Source: Plasmopara viticola
Taxonomy: Eukaryota > Oomycota > Peronosporomycetes > Peronosporales > Peronosporaceae
Assembly (NCBI GenBank): GCA_001695595.3
Contig: MBPM02000090.1
Span: forward strand, 62,001 to 126,000
Direction of reading: 5' to 3'
Length of the DNA stretch: 64,000 nt
The position numbers were made by a program, and so were the translations under genes. The notes beneath the pieces are model-generated. The model did no database searches, had not been told where the DNA came from, and worked only from the letters and a program-made list of their open reading frames with translations. Positions 10,901 to 24,500 of the stretch are shown here, piece after piece; position 1 is the first letter of the stretch, and each line of letters opens with the position of its first letter.

Positions 10901-13900
10901 TGCTACTTTTGCCTGCGCTTTCCGGACGAACTTACGCTCTGAGTAGTACAGTCTTGGCTTCAACGCACGACACCTTTTATAAGAAGATAAGCAGGGTTTT
11001 TTACACGTGTGAATTTCTAAATGTGTTGTTACCCAACTACGAGCGATGTCAATAAACTTAACCAGCAACAGCTGTAAATTTTTGTCATCGTTGGTTCGAT
11101 GACAACATCGCTAGAGGAAAGTAATAAAGAGTAGATAACAGCTCACCGAAGCTGGACTGATTCTCTGTCACGCTACATAGCTATTCCATCGTCTGCGTCC
11201 ACGCTAGTGAACGCTCAGCTTAAGCACTTTGTAATACAAGAAATTACATTACGCTTGGTAAATAACAATTATACGCTTGTACGCATTACTCTCACTGATG
11301 GCCGAAGATAATGCAAGTGCCATTAATACGACGTTAAGGATAGTCTCATGCACTTTGAGAGCCTAAAGAAACGCAAATTTCGTGAGCATATGGGTTGATG
11401 AAGTAAAAAAAAAACGTCTTTATTCGTGGACTGCACTCTTCTGTTTATTGTGGCACCTTTTACTCCACGATAAATTGGTTGAGCGCTACGGTGTTATTCT
11501 GAAGGTATTTTTTTCTACAAAGGTAAAGTCACCCGCTGCCCTGCAACCGCACGTTACGGTAGTACCTTCGATTTGTATTGCGTAGCAAACTACCCCCCCC
11601 CAAGACACTTCGTTATTTGCCGTCATACTTGAAAGCCCTGTCTGTTGGCCGTCATTGCGAATAGTAAATCAAATGGTAGCTGCAAAAGGTGTGCCAAGCG
11701 TGCTTGTACCGCTAAGCAATAGGTGTCTCTTTCTTAATTTCGCCACAAAACATCCGTACTTCTTATAATGACACGTCGCCTACGACATTTTGAAATAAAC
11801 CCACGACGATGCAACAAAGGCTTTTTTTGTCTCGCGGTGAGGTCAGACAAATTCTTCGTGTCGTCACAACTAAAGACAAGAAGATCCTTCTGATGATTTA
11901 ACAGGCAACGCGCGAGCTTGACGATAAAAATATCATCCACGTGTTTGCGGACCGACATATGAAAGTTTACCATATCGCTCTTGGCTAATCAGGGGCGCAA
12001 GTCCACTTCGCAACGCATTGTCGATCAGTAATCTTCCACGACTGATCTGATTTTTCGTAGTGCATCCTCTCGTCCTAAAAGACCGATCAAATTTGCGAAA
12101 TTGTACATGATGTACAAACTGCTGCCTTATCACGAAATACTGAGCCACGAACATCGCGCAAAGGACGCTTCTCGTTGTGATCAAAAAATGACCATGTACC
12201 TTTGGCAACTCCGTCTACGGTCTTGCTTTGGAGTACACTAAATCTTCGTTAGAGAGCGACATGCCGAGCTACTACGCTACAGGGGAGTAAGATGATCTCG
12301 TGCTTGGTAAAGAAATTATCTTAATATACAAAGCGTCCTCAAAAGTGTCGGTCATGCGCGTAAATCGATACGTTCGAGGAAACCTTCTGCATTACGATGG
12401 CGACTGGTGGTTGGCGGATTAGTTGCACCTTTAACAAGCCAAACGAAACGTTAATTCTGCCAACTGACAATACGACATGGTATGTCAATGTTTAGCGCCA
12501 TCGATCGGATCAACAGCTTTGTTCAGGCCTCCATGCGTCAGAGCGTCACCCTGTTTACAGCGACTGGCACTCCTAACAAAATGCTCTGGAAGTGACTGGT
12601 GGTGCCGCTGAAACTCTTGAATACGCTTACCGCGTTTGGCCAGATGTACTTTGTCCACTCTATCACTTTGCACCGAGCTTCATCAGCGACACCCTTGCAT
12701 GAAGTTTCTTTTTGATCACTTATAAGCTTTTCTTTACGCGTGTCGCGGGTAATGAGTGAAAATGAGCGAGAGAGGCTGTACGCAAATATGTAAAAGTGTT
12801 GCTCAGGCTTGATGGGTGAAGTTTCGGCAGAATGGACAGTTGCAAGAAAATTCAAAATGCTCTTTTCGATTTTTTTCACCGCATACTTGGCAGTGACTTG
12901 CCTAAAAACTTCACTTACATGAATTAAAAGGGTTATTTAAGCCCCATTCATTTACAAATCTTGTTGTGGAAAGGAAACGCTCCGCTCTGGCACCAATAAG
13001 CTAAATTTGATGCTTCTTTCGGATTTAATGCGATCGGAGTGAGTAACAAGACCTCGGCTTTTATTTTAGCGCGCCAAGAATAAAAGAAATTTAAAAAATA
13101 AACGTTGGATTGGATCCAGGCAGAAACTTGAAAGCTATTTAATGTTTACTAACATCTACTATTTAGGAAGCAAATTTGCGAAGTACTTCTTGTCAGTACT
13201 GGTAATCGTAGTCAGCACTATGGAAGAGAAGTTGCTACTTTTGCCTCGACCAAAATCAAATAAATGCTAGCAAGAAATGTACATGAGACATCAATCAAGC
13301 TTTGATTCGTGATTTCATAAGAACTTTTACGCAATTCTGTTAAATTAATCTCCATGCGTGCAATTTATGTTTGACTTCGTCCATCGGCCGAATAGCGAAC
13401 ATGCTGTCAGCCAATTAATCAAGCTGACGACTTCTACCGCCAGACCACTTTCGGTCCAAATACAAAGGTGTTCTAGTCTTTTTGTTGTCAATGAAACTAC
13501 TGGGGAATCCAGAGTTCGTCTTGCTGATACAAACTCTTTCATCGAATTGGCCTTGCTTTGCTCACACCGCCTCAGTAAGGCCACACTCTTGTGAATGTGT
13601 CGAATAAAAATATTATAGCACTAATAATACATCAAAACGTTTTAAGCGAGCGCTACATCGTCATCCAAACGGACTCATGTGATTAAAGCCTTGGCTTAAT
13701 GTATCATCGCAAATGAAAAACTGTATCTTAATCTTGCAGCTGCACCAAATTATTCGTCGTCAAAATTTAACCTACACAGAGGCTGCACAACTTTGCTCGT
13801 AGCTTACCTCCGAGTATCACCATTGACTTAACAAGCCTACAAGTGTAACACACCTATTGCATATTCTTTTCAATACAAAACCCACTTGTACAGTTAAAAA

Positions 13901-16900
13901 AGCTCCGAAGTTTAAGTGCCAGAGTTGTACTTTCGCTCTACTAAACCTCAGTTGCATCCAGTCACAGCTTTGATAAAGCACCAATAAATTGCCATCTTAG
14001 CTTTCCTTAACACATGTACCTGCTTGGCTATTTGCGCTGTACAATTATATGACAGCCCAATAAAGCCAGCTTCAGCAATCGTATTACGAGCGATATAAGT
14101 TAGCCGTCAGAGCAAATGAGTCCAAATAAGCCATCAGTCAAAAGCGCTTTTTTGCGTGAATAACTCAAAGACGCATTTTCTACGTGATAAATCTGCTCAA
14201 GTGATTATTTGCAATTCCTGCTTGCATGCTGTTTATCGCCAGCTTTTTGCGCTATGCTAACTTCAGCTTGTTCTGTTATTGTATCACCAATGCACAATTT
14301 CAGTGCTATTTCATCGTGTGAAACTATTATGGGTTACACTCGCTCGTGCACCATCATCAATAAATACTCCGATTTATTTATACATTTTGCACATGCTTCT
14401 TCGCTCGAAAAGTCAAACCTTGCCTTGATCTTCATGTGGCTCTCATCACGTCATAGCAATCGAAGACTAAACGCGTCAACGATTGTGCTTTGCGCCACGT
14501 CTTTTGTTGCCATCGGTAGGTTGTGTGCTCGAGCGACAAGAAGTTTAGCGTTCATGCATCGGTGATCTTGTAGTACATCGTATTGCTAGTTCGTCGTATG
14601 TCCTCAGGCAAATCAACGCACACTGCCGAAGCCCTGGTAACTGGAAGGTCTTTTATGATAGGCTTCTTTGGAGCAAATCGCAGCGTTTATGCACTCAACG
14701 CAATCTTAGTCTTGGTGTATTGGCGTCAAATTTGCTAGCGAGATATTTGTCAAATAGTGGAGAAGATCCGAAAGAGATACTTCATTTCTCTACAAATTAT
14801 TTGTTTTGAGCGATATTCTACACACTAAATTCCGACGCGTACGTTTGGTACATCAACAACATCATTAAATTGTGGAAGATGAAAAAACCTGGGCGCTGCT
14901 TATCTTGCCATAGGTACGCCCCTTCCTGTACCGATGATCTTGATTCTCAGATTTCTGGAAGTACATTGTACGAAGACATTGAAAATGAATCTAATTGCGG
15001 CCATTGAATAAAGGGACGAATATTGTGCGGGCAGGAAGAGGCATGCTTTCATAATTTTTCTGACGATATAAGTGCGTAACAAATGTTTAGATTGTGGTGC
15101 TTCCATTCCTAGAAACCTCTGGTGGTGCAAATACCATATATTGTATTTTGGCTTAGAATTCGTTGTGCTCACTTGTGCTGTCCATCCATATTTGTGTCTG
15201 ACTAAGAATGAGGTTTGCGCTAGATAGCTACGTGCAAATTTATATGTAGCAGCCGCTGACTCTTTCCTGACACGAACGTTGCTTGCTTTGCCGTTTTGCA
15301 CACTCCCAAGAAACGTCTTTGAAGATAACAAGGAGCACAAACTGCTAGAGGTTGCAAAATTCACAGCCAATTCAACTTTGACACTAAACCTTTGAAGCTG
15401 TCCCATGATCCAAAAGGAACCAAAAGCTGTTTACATTCGTTGCTTTCATTTAAAGCATCAGCCAGTCAGTTTTAGCATGCGAGCCAATTCTTATAAATCT
15501 GACAGCTTTTGAAAAAAAAACAACGCAATTGTTAATGGTGTGGAAAGAAATGCGACGGCACCGAATCTTTGGAGTCTTACAACGGGTTTTTCTACCCCCG
15601 TACACTTGCATGCTGCTGGTTCTTCTTTCGAAAGCTGTCAAATTTACAAGAATTAGCATAATGTGTAAAAACACACATTTATCATGAAGACTACCTGTAT
15701 TTGTTCAATACACCAAAATAAACTCCGCAATTTAGATGACTAGGCCTCAGTTTGCAAAGTGGTATGAATGCCAAAAAGAATTCAAAGAGCCACCCTTCGT
15801 TGGAGGCTTTTTTTGAAACGAAAGCCAGGCTACATAATTACCTTTACTGTGGCTACAAGAATAATTTCTTTTGATAGTATAGAAACTGGTCTATGTACGT
15901 CGATTGAAATGTAACGATGAGATCTTACTGAAATCTTTCCACATGCACAAAAAAATTCGTCCTTTTAACGGATAAGTATGACAAACTTCTTGGATGTGTT
16001 GTGGCCAGATAAAACGAACCTTGATTCTATTGACGGAGCAAGGCTAATTGCTCAATTTCGCACAGCAGGTCCACGCTTGAAGTAAATTTTATTCTTGTTT
16101 TAAAACAATTGTCATCACGAAGGTACGCATACGATGTCTTTGACATCTTTTTTGTGGCAGCAAACTTTCGTAAGCGGGTGACACCTGTCCACACGCGGGA
16201 GCATAGTGCGGTAAAAATTCGTCCATTAAAAAGTGATAGTGTCATACAAACCCGACCCCTTAGTGACAGGGATGACTTTGTGATTATTAGGGAGAGCTCC
16301 TTATACACCTACAGCTATCTTGCCATTGCGCCACGGGAGTTACGCCCATTTAGAAGCATATCAAAGTTACCAACATAGAACGATTCAGTTTATTCTATTT
16401 GATTGGTCGGAAATGCTTCAAAAGGCGATAAAGCCCCTATTGGAAATATTGGACGAGGATGTCTTACAGGAAGCGTAAGTTGGGCATGATTTTGAAGACT
16501 CGAGACGGTCCCAAGGTTCTTTATGAAAGGAAACGTGGTCGAGCCATTTAAGTATTAACATTTGGATACGTTAGGCACGATGTCAGACTTGAAGTATAGT
16601 ATCACCATCAAGCAATGCTTTGAAACCCGTTCATGGCTTCTTCATAAATGAAAGCAAAATATAGTATTGTGAGGAAGGAAAAATTTCGCGTTTGTCAGTG
16701 ACTATGTTACATAAGTCATGAGGACTAGATCAAAGTGAGCGGTGCAATCGAACCTAAACGAATAGCAATCCCAAATAAAGACATGTTGCTTATCTATTAC
16801 GTTGTACGTTGCACTGTATCTGAAAGGGAGCTGCTATCAAATCTAAACAAAGGAGCCAGATATACACCTCAAGGCAGATGATACGTCCAGCGGTTTTCTG

Positions 16901-19080
16901 CAAATCTGATGTAATAAGGGCTTTCAAGCGCCCCCGCCGTTCAATTACACATTTATTTCAATCATTACGGGTATACGCCTTGATACACTTGGATGATATG
17001 TTCATCCAAAGCCGGAAAAGATTGGCATTGGGCTACCTTAGGCCTTTTTTTAAAGAGAACGAGAGCTCATAAGCTTAGTATCAGCATGTGCAAAGTAGGT
17101 TGCTTTGGCGCTTGAGAAGACCCCAGAAATATGCTAAGTTGTCTTGGCTTTACCTACGCGATTTTTTTAAATAATTTGAGGCATTGTAAAACCTAGCCAG
17201 TTCTTTGTACAAGTCCAATGCTGGCGATGCAGACTTTATAGAAATAAAGTAGGTTAAGTTTGGCTGAGAGATCTAGGACTAGAATGCTTTCGCTTGCATC
17301 AAGGAATGCTCTCAGTAGGTCCCGGCCTGCCAGATGAGAAAAAGCCATATAGCGCTGATCGTGACAGTGCCTTCGATTGCTCTTCGATGAGGACGGACAT
17401 AAACGGGTTATTTTGCTACAGTGCAGACAGTTTAATGTTGCTGGTAAAACCGCCTTAAGATTAAATACCAACTTTCAAGTTTCGAGTGCTTCTTCTGAGC
17501 ATCGAGCCCTTTCAGGTTTAACCGTACAGCTCATCCTTGTGGACACCAGCAACACCTTGTCCCAAAGAACGGTAACTTAATATCATTCTTCAGGAAATAT
17601 AATTGTCCGAAGTAAATACGAGCCTCGCGAGCTCAATGTGCTTACCGACGCGCTAATGTGCAGGCCAAATCATGGGTCGTCCTCAAGTTAAGCAGGACTA
17701 AAATCTCTTTTGGCGAGAAAGATTGTCTGAAATATTAAACAGATGCTCAATCACAACCTCTAATGAGATTTTTTTAACGCAGGCGAACGTACTAGAGTCG
17801 AGTGACTAATTCCTTGACAGTCATCGCAATAGCATTGCAATGCGCGGTCAGACGGTCTGCTCCAATACAAGGTGGATTTTGTAGAGCCAATCCAAGTTGC
17901 CGTTTTTGACGACAAGGACCTGATGTACGATCGATTATTTGGAGGCACAGTATGCATCAATAAGCGGGTAAATAGACCATGTTTTGCTTCCCTAGCTCCA
18001 CAGGTTTTGATTATCTGTGAAACCTGCCAAGGGCTCAGAGTGCATTTCACTCACGTCGGCCCCTTCAAAGGTCCGGCCAATACTGATGTAACACTAGAAT
18101 CCTAGAAGCCATAACTTTGTCTTAGATTTACTAGCATCACGTACAAGCGCTTGACCGGAGAGCGGTCACGGAGTGTGTAGTGGATACGCGGTGTGCAACG
18201 GATGGGCCTATACGAGATTCGTATAAGCGCTGCGTATGTAATAACATGAGCCGCAGGCTCACAGAAAGGATTAAAGGACGTCAAGAGGGACAATCATCTT
18301 TTTCGCTGGACTATTGAATTGTAGATTTGTAATCTTTGAGCAGAAGATGACAGATTCGCATGACACAATTGTGTTCTACGAGCAGTAAGATCATTATCTG
18401 ACGACATGACGTACTTACGCTGGTATACCGAGCGATAGTCAGACAGCGTGAGCTGTAGGGTCTGTGTTTCAAATCAAGCTTTAGGGCTCGTTCGTTTTTG
18501 TTTGAACAAGTAGAATTCGGCACCGATCGCAACGGCGTAACTAAAAGCATGGTTGACCTGTTTGGACTCAATGAATCTATAGTTTTAAGTAGGGATTGTA
18601 TGACAAAATACGTGTCCAACAAATCGATGGCACTACCGTATTGTTCACATTTATCAATCAAAAAGCAGTCCTTAGTAGTAAGGGAATCACGGAAAACAGT
18701 TTATGGTCTGCTTGCTGCATATTAGTTGATTATAGTTATTGACTGTGTGCTTATCACAAAAGTTAAATTTATATGGTGTGTGCTGGAATTTATCTCAAGC
18801 AACTAATTTTATTCTGTAATACCATATCCATCAAAATCTAGTACCCTTTTAAATGTCTCATGGCGATAGGGGTGCTGTCGTTCTTTTGGGTCTTCTTTAG
18901 AAAAGAAGCCAAAAAAGCTCGACTTTGTGAGAATAGGTTCTTTGGTCTCACCTGAATTACTTCGCCAGCGCAATTATGGCTCCCATTTTCGTGATTACCG
19001 GTACAAATACTGATAGGAGCTGCCGAATTAAACGTAGCAATTAATAACTGATTTCTCGTGAAATTTTCAAAGTTATATTA
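7956..19080. other. 11-kb gene-free, repeat-decayed desert
   Basis: AT-rich sequence with no gene that could be supported. The longest open frame (14900-15406, minus, 168 codons) has no recognisable domain and no neighbouring exons. Other short frames (12538-12879, 11933-12208, 17872-18105) are likewise unassigned and may be debris of decayed transposons. No complete mobile element, RNA gene or CRISPR-like array was seen. Confidence 0.55.
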
Positions 19081-19092
19081 TTTTCAGTAGTA
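19081..19092. repeat. Left target-site duplication of SINE-like copy 2
   Basis: TTTTCAGTAGTA, identical to 19420-19431. Confidence 0.87.
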
Positions 19093-19419
19093 ATGTAATG
19101 TAATGTATTACGTTATCGCGTTGCCAAGCTATGCACGTGCTAGACTCAGTCTGGCTAGTCCACAGCATAGAGTGGTGTCCGCATACGTCGGGTCTCGTCG
19201 GCGGGCAGTGCAGCCAGCACCGAGGTCGTGAGGGTCTTCCATTATTTTGTTTAGCTCTGACTTGGTAAGAGCCCAGGTGGCGCCCTGGTGCTGGAGACCG
19301 TAGCGTCGAGGGTGAGACTCGTTAGAGACCTGCAGATGCCCGAGAGCACCTGCCCGAAGCGCGCGAGCATTTAGCCCCCGCGCTTGGAAGGAGGGCGTCA
19401 CCCCAACCTTTTCCGAAGT
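19093..19419 (-). mobile_element. SINE-like element, copy 2 (inverted)
   Basis: Reverse-complement counterpart of 5600-5928, 327 bp. It is flanked by a perfect 12-bp direct repeat, TTTTCAGTAGTA, at 19081-19092 and 19420-19431. Its 3' tail (on the minus strand) is (ATTAC)n-like, unlike copy 1, so the tails diverged or were made afresh. A 90-codon minus-strand open frame lies inside it, but copy 1 carries frame-breaking differences in the same place, so the frame is probably fortuitous. Two copies with different, intact duplications show two independent insertions. Confidence 0.87.
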
Positions 19420-19431
19420 TTTTCAGTAGTA
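19420..19431. repeat. Right target-site duplication of SINE-like copy 2
   Basis: TTTTCAGTAGTA, identical to 19081-19092. Confidence 0.87.
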
Positions 19432-20227
19432 TTGTACATTTTCAATTGCAGGTCTGATTCAAGAGATCACGTTAGAATATTAGTGGTCAGAACGCTTGGC
19501 AAAGTGCGTAACGATTATCATACTCGGACTGAACACAAAATGTTTACGTCGTTAAGCTTTTGCCAAGCGACAGAAAGTAGCGCGTTCTATCAGATCTCCT
19601 TTAAAGTCAAAAGACCAAGAGCGACCATCATAGCGAAGTGAAAGCAGTGCTGAGACGTTGCTTTAAAATCTTTAGATTAGCATTTGGTATTGAGAAGTTG
19701 CTTCAAACTTAAGGCGCAAAAAGGAGCACCATAATTTAAGGTTGCAGCTCCTTTAGCAGAAATTCAATGATACAACTCTTCAAGAAGATCATAAATCTGG
19801 CTACAGGCGGTTTCATTTTTCGTCGTCTACGGTTGCGTCGTGAAAGTCTCACGTAATGTAACGTAGTATCACTGGCCCGTAAAACCACATGCATTGCGTT
19901 AATACAACCATTAATAACACAGGTAGGGCTCAAATAACTGAGACTTAGTAATTAGAAGATGGCAGAAAGTGCCGCTTTTCTTCTACTGTCTTCGATCCAG
20001 TGGGTCTCTGGCCTGAGGGATGGTCTCACCTTCAGCGGACGTTCAAGTCAATGTCACCACTTTGAGTTTCTTCTTCTTATAGTAAGGCGAGCGTTGCGGT
20101 ATATACAGTAAGCACCGTAACTGGAGAAAGCAAGTCGAAAGGCTCGAACGAAACCTCCTCTTTTAAAGCAACTTTGCTATCAGCTCGATCCACACTTTCC
20201 CATTTGTTTTCGATTTCACAGCCCATC
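19432..20227. other. Spacer and probable 5' region of the PX gene
   Basis: About 800 bases from the SINE-like element to the ATG of the PX-domain gene. The last part (from about 20050) is an open frame continuous with the gene but has no upstream ATG, so it is probably 5' UTR and promoter. No other feature was recognised. Confidence 0.5.
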
Positions 20228-21409
20228 ATGAACACAGCAGCGCATTCACTGTCGGCGTCTATTACGTCGGCACTGGCCCTCAAGCCTTCCACCGTCTACA
20301 TCCTTCGAGTTGAAAACGCTCAAACTCGACAAAGCTGGCACATTCGTCGATGTTTTTCTGAATTTTGCGAGTTGCGCGACAAGCTACTATCTTTGATCGA
20401 CGATCAGATGGCTGCATATCTTACGAGTTTAGAAAGTGACGGTTGTAAACACAGTAGTAGCATCAGCACCTCCAACCTCACGTCAAGCTCTAGCACCGTA
20501 AGCAGTATCAGCTCACGGTATGGAAAGCACCATCGCCATCATTCGGATTCACCTGCTCTGGATCGTTTTGCATATGTGTTTAAGCAATTTCCGCACCGAC
20601 GATTGTTTCGTTCACGCTCCAAGCGTGTGATTGAAGCGCGATCTCTGGCACTCAATTGCTTTTTACAACAGACACTTGAAGTTGTTGAGGTTGTTCGCCA
20701 GCGTCGATTGATTGCCATTTGTTTCAGCATGATGACGCATATTGAGACCTTTCTAGAGTGTGCGGATCACAGAGAAGTTACACGTTATGGTGTACCTACT
20801 AGCAGAAGCGGGACAGTGTCGCCCACCGCACTTAGAAGAACCTCAGCGGCAGTGTCGCTGACTCGCAATTTTCATCACCACCCACTGGTGCCTACCCCAG
20901 CGTTCAATATGACACTAACAGACCAAAAGTACATGTCAAATACTAGCAGGTACCATCTCAGTAGTAGCGAAGAAGATGAAAGCGGTGCACGTACGAACAA
21001 TGAAGACGGCGCTCAACATTTCAACAATTTCAATTTCACACAGCGCTTCTACCGCGAGTTTAATCGCCAAGATGAACGTGACGAGATCTATGGCGAAGAC
21101 TCGGACGACGAGGAAGAGATGGAATTGCTCAAAAAGACAAGGAGTGCCATGCTCGAGAGTGAAACCCACGCACGCAAACTGTATTACAGTGGAAGTCACA
21201 TTTCAATGCTAGAAACTGGACACATCCCAGCACATTTGAGGGCGAGACGTATCGAAATCGCTGGTATTCACAACGCTGCTATGTTACAGGTACCCAGAGC
21301 TGTTCGAAAGATCTCTGCGCCTGCATCCTACGATGCAGAGCAACATCCGTACGACCATCAACTAAAGTATCCAGAGCTCAGGCATGAAAAGCCGTCTGAT
21401 TTTCTGTGA
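20228..21409 (+). CDS. PX (phox homology) domain protein
   Basis: Single exon, 393 residues from the first true ATG (MNTAAHSL). The frame extends 18 codons further upstream only by using a TTG. The N-terminal half is a PX domain: STVYILRVEN strand, the phosphoinositide-binding core IRRCFSEFCELRDKL with the R-x-(Y/F)-S-E-F signature, an inserted Ser-rich and His-rich loop, then FPHRRLF and a C-terminal helix (VIEARSLALNCFLQQTLEV). The second half is low-complexity, with an acidic run (EDSDDEEEMELL) and no further domain. PX domains usually bind PI3P on endosomes, so a sorting or trafficking role is likely. The insertion replaces the usual Pro-rich loop. The gene is tail-to-tail with the RecQ helicase, 179 bp apart. 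Confidence 0.82.
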   Translation: MNTAAHSLSASITSALALKPSTVYILRVENAQTRQSWHIRRCFSEFCELRDKLLSLIDDQMAAYLTSLESDGCKHSSSISTSNLTSSSSTVSSISSRYGKHHRHHSDSPALDRFAYVFKQFPHRRLFRSRSKRVIEARSLALNCFLQQTLEVVEVVRQRRLIAICFSMMTHIETFLECADHREVTRYGVPTSRSGTVSPTALRRTSAAVSLTRNFHHHPLVPTPAFNMTLTDQKYMSNTSRYHLSSSEEDESGARTNNEDGAQHFNNFNFTQRFYREFNRQDERDEIYGEDSDDEEEMELLKKTRSAMLESETHARKLYYSGSHISMLETGHIPAHLRARRIEIAGIHNAAMLQVPRAVRKISAPASYDAEQHPYDHQLKYPELRHEKPSDFL

Positions 21410-21588
21410 TTTATCAGCCTGCGACATTATTTTACGTTTTCGTATTGGCTAACGAGCTAATTGAGCACGTCATCGACGGAAGTGACCAAGCGTGATTTTA
21501 GTATACTATACAACACTGTACTTAGAGGTAGTATATTATCATACTATTAAATTGTAATTAATCGAGCATTATCATAGCCGCTGGATTG

Positions 21589-24500
21589 TCAAAGTTGATC
21601 CTCCGCCAAGACTTTGTGCACAATGAGCACGATGCGTTCGAAAGCTACGTCCGCGTACTTTCGCCAGCACACATGGTCACGCCATTGTCGTGTCGGGAGT
21701 CGAGGCGTCGTCAGACCATGAAATACTTTCGCTACAGCATAACTAGTCCACTTTATCTCCTCGTCATTCTTTGATTCGTCTTCATTCTCCGCCTTTAGAT
21801 CTTCGCCATTTAGACGGAGCTGTAACAGCAAACGAGTGTCGCGCTCAATACTCTCGATCAGAGACGCACTTAACGGACGTAGCAACTTTTGCAGTAACAT
21901 TTCGTCTTCGACGTCATGTTTACCATTGTCGTTCTCAAAGTACTGCGCCAGTTTTGTCTCCAGAGATCGCGCTTTGTCGACTAAAGGATTGTCTCTCTCG
22001 CGCCTTTCTAACAGAGGTGGAGATGGTAATGCGGCTGCATGGAGTGCGGCATACAGATGAGCCAGACGAGCTTGCTGACGAAGCTCGAGATCTTCGTGTT
22101 TTGCGTACAAAAGGGCGGTCCATCGATCGACAGTTTCAGTTTCAATGTCTCTTGTCCGCTCACTGGGCCCGGCTAGTTGGATATGGAAAGCAGGCTGCGA
22201 CATCGTAAGACGCTGGATCTGACCAGTATGTTGAGCTGCTCGTAGATCCTGGAGCATCTGCCGTGCATTAGTTGCCGCAACAAGCGCAAGAGCATTTGTC
22301 TCGCCGTTTTGTTGGACGTCAGAAGTTACCATTGATCTCTGGCTGCTCTTAGTTACTTGCGCGTACCATTGAGCTGTTTCATGCACGTGAAAGTCGATAG
22401 TCCACGAGCTCAAATAGCCGTCTTTGCAAAATGTCACACGCGCGTTAGGCAGCTCCTTGCGTCGTACAGCTTCCAGCAAATGCTTCATGCACGATCGTGG
22501 AGCCAAAGTCTTGGCCTGTGTGTCCAGTAGCTGTACGACGCATCGACTCATGCTTAGAGGCTGCAATGTGACGTGAACATCGTCCTCTTTGTTAACCCTA
22601 TCACGTTGCGTCTCGATGACCAACAGCGTGAGAAACGTCTCGATGGTGGCGGCCTTAAGATCAAGGTAATGTTCGAGCCAATCGCGTTCTAAAGACACAA
22701 GTGTGAGCTCTTCACCCGCTCGTTTGCATAAGTACTTGACGGCCAAAACATTTGCTGAAGGCTTGTGCTTTTGAAAGACCAGAGACAAGAGCCGTCGCAG
22801 CTGATTGCGGTGCAGGGCTGTCGAGAAGAGCAGTGAACGAAAGTGAATTGCGTCTTCAGCTAGCAGGTAGAGCAGTGTACGTGCTGCTTTCCCATCACGA
22901 CCCGCTCGACCAATTTGCTGTACGTACGCTTCAACGGACGATGGCATGTGAAAGTGTACGACTGCACGCACATTCTTCTTATCAATACCCATACCAAAAG
23001 CCACTGTAGCTACGACCACACGCACTCTTCCTCGAGCAAAGCCCTTCCGAACCTTCTCCTTCGCTTCAGGAGCCATGCCAGCATGAAACGCCAGGACTCT
23101 GCAAGTACTGCGCCATGCTGGAGGGAGTTGCTCGCGAAGTAGCGCTGCTAATTCTTCCGTCTGTCGTTGTTGGTGAACATACACGATGACACCTCCGCCT
23201 GTGCCTTGACTGACTCCTTTGCTCAAAGTAGGAAGAATGTGAAGGAGGTGACGTAGCCGCTCGTCGTTTGAGTGTACAGATTGAACTTCAAGCGCCAAGT
23301 TGCGTCGTTGCCACGGCATCTGAAGCACCATTTCGTCTTTATTTTCACACGCCGTTGTGTGAGATGGGCGACGCAAACGCAACTGGTGCAGTACGTCATG
23401 CACAACGCGTTTGGAAGCTGTTGCCGTGACGCACAGGACGCATTGAGCATATCGAAATACGTCAGCCAAGCGCAAATAACTAGGACGGAAGTGGTGGGAC
23501 CATTCGGAGATACAGTGCGCTTCATCCACGCACACGAGCGCAAGACGAGCCCGAACACGAGGCATTGCCAGCAAAGCTTGCATTCCAGCACCAAGAGCCT
23601 TCTCTGGTGACAGGAATACAAGGGAGAGTTTGTCTGCAAGTAAATCGCGTACAAAAGCGGCATGTTTTGCCTTCGATACGCTGGAATCGGACGATCCCGA
23701 GAGACACACAGCACGAGCCTTTAAAGGAGCAGGGAGACTTTCGTACTGGTCATTCATTAACGCGATGAGTGGAGAAATCACGAGTGTAAGCCCAGGTAGA
23801 AAGAGTGCTGGAAATTGGTAGCAAAGAGATTTGCCGGCACCTGTGGGCAGCACCAGAAGAGTGTCTTTTCGACGCAACACTCTCGAGATGGCCCACTGCT
23901 GACCAGGACGAAACTCAGCGTGTCCAAATACTAGTCGCAAGTTCGTCAGCATCGCATCTTGTTGTTCTTCTTCTGAGGCCTCAAGATCGAGTGGTACACA
24001 CTTGATCGCTTGCGCTTTTGGAATCGATTCTACCGTGGAAGACGCCATAAACAGTGTTTGCAAGGCAAGAGGGACATGGTCGTCTTCCCAGAGAAAATAA
24101 TTGCAACGCCCTTCGTCAAAACTCAATGAACACGCATAAAACCGACGACCAAAATTCTTGTTCTTCTTTTTGACCTCTAAGATTTGACAGACCAGAGCGT
24201 GGTGACACCGTGGAGGCTCGAATGGCTCCAATTTCTGTTGTAAAATCCCCTGTTCCTTATCAGCATCTGTACGCGCTTTTTCAGCCTTTGCTAATGCTTC
24301 AAGACATTCTTCGATAAAATCCACTCCGTCATCAGCCAGTAAAGACTTGTCCTGCTTGTGTTGCTGACTCCCATTCGCATTGACAAGCGGTGCAACTCCT
24401 GTCGAGGTGTTATCACCAGTCACTTCGTCAACTGAGTTCTCAGTCCATGCGCGCAAATAAGCTGGTCGCTTTTTCGCACGGCCGGTACTGCCTTTCAAAC

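Noticed and set aside
11586..11605. Poly-C run
   Set aside because: A simple homopolymer with no supporting context.
14900..15406. 168-codon minus-strand frame in the desert
   Set aside because: No domain, no signal peptide, no adjoining exons; expected occasionally by chance or from decayed transposons.
19129..19401. 90-codon frame inside SINE-like copy 2
   Set aside because: Copy 1 has a frame-shifting difference in the same stretch and no protein similarity was recognised, so it is not treated as a gene.
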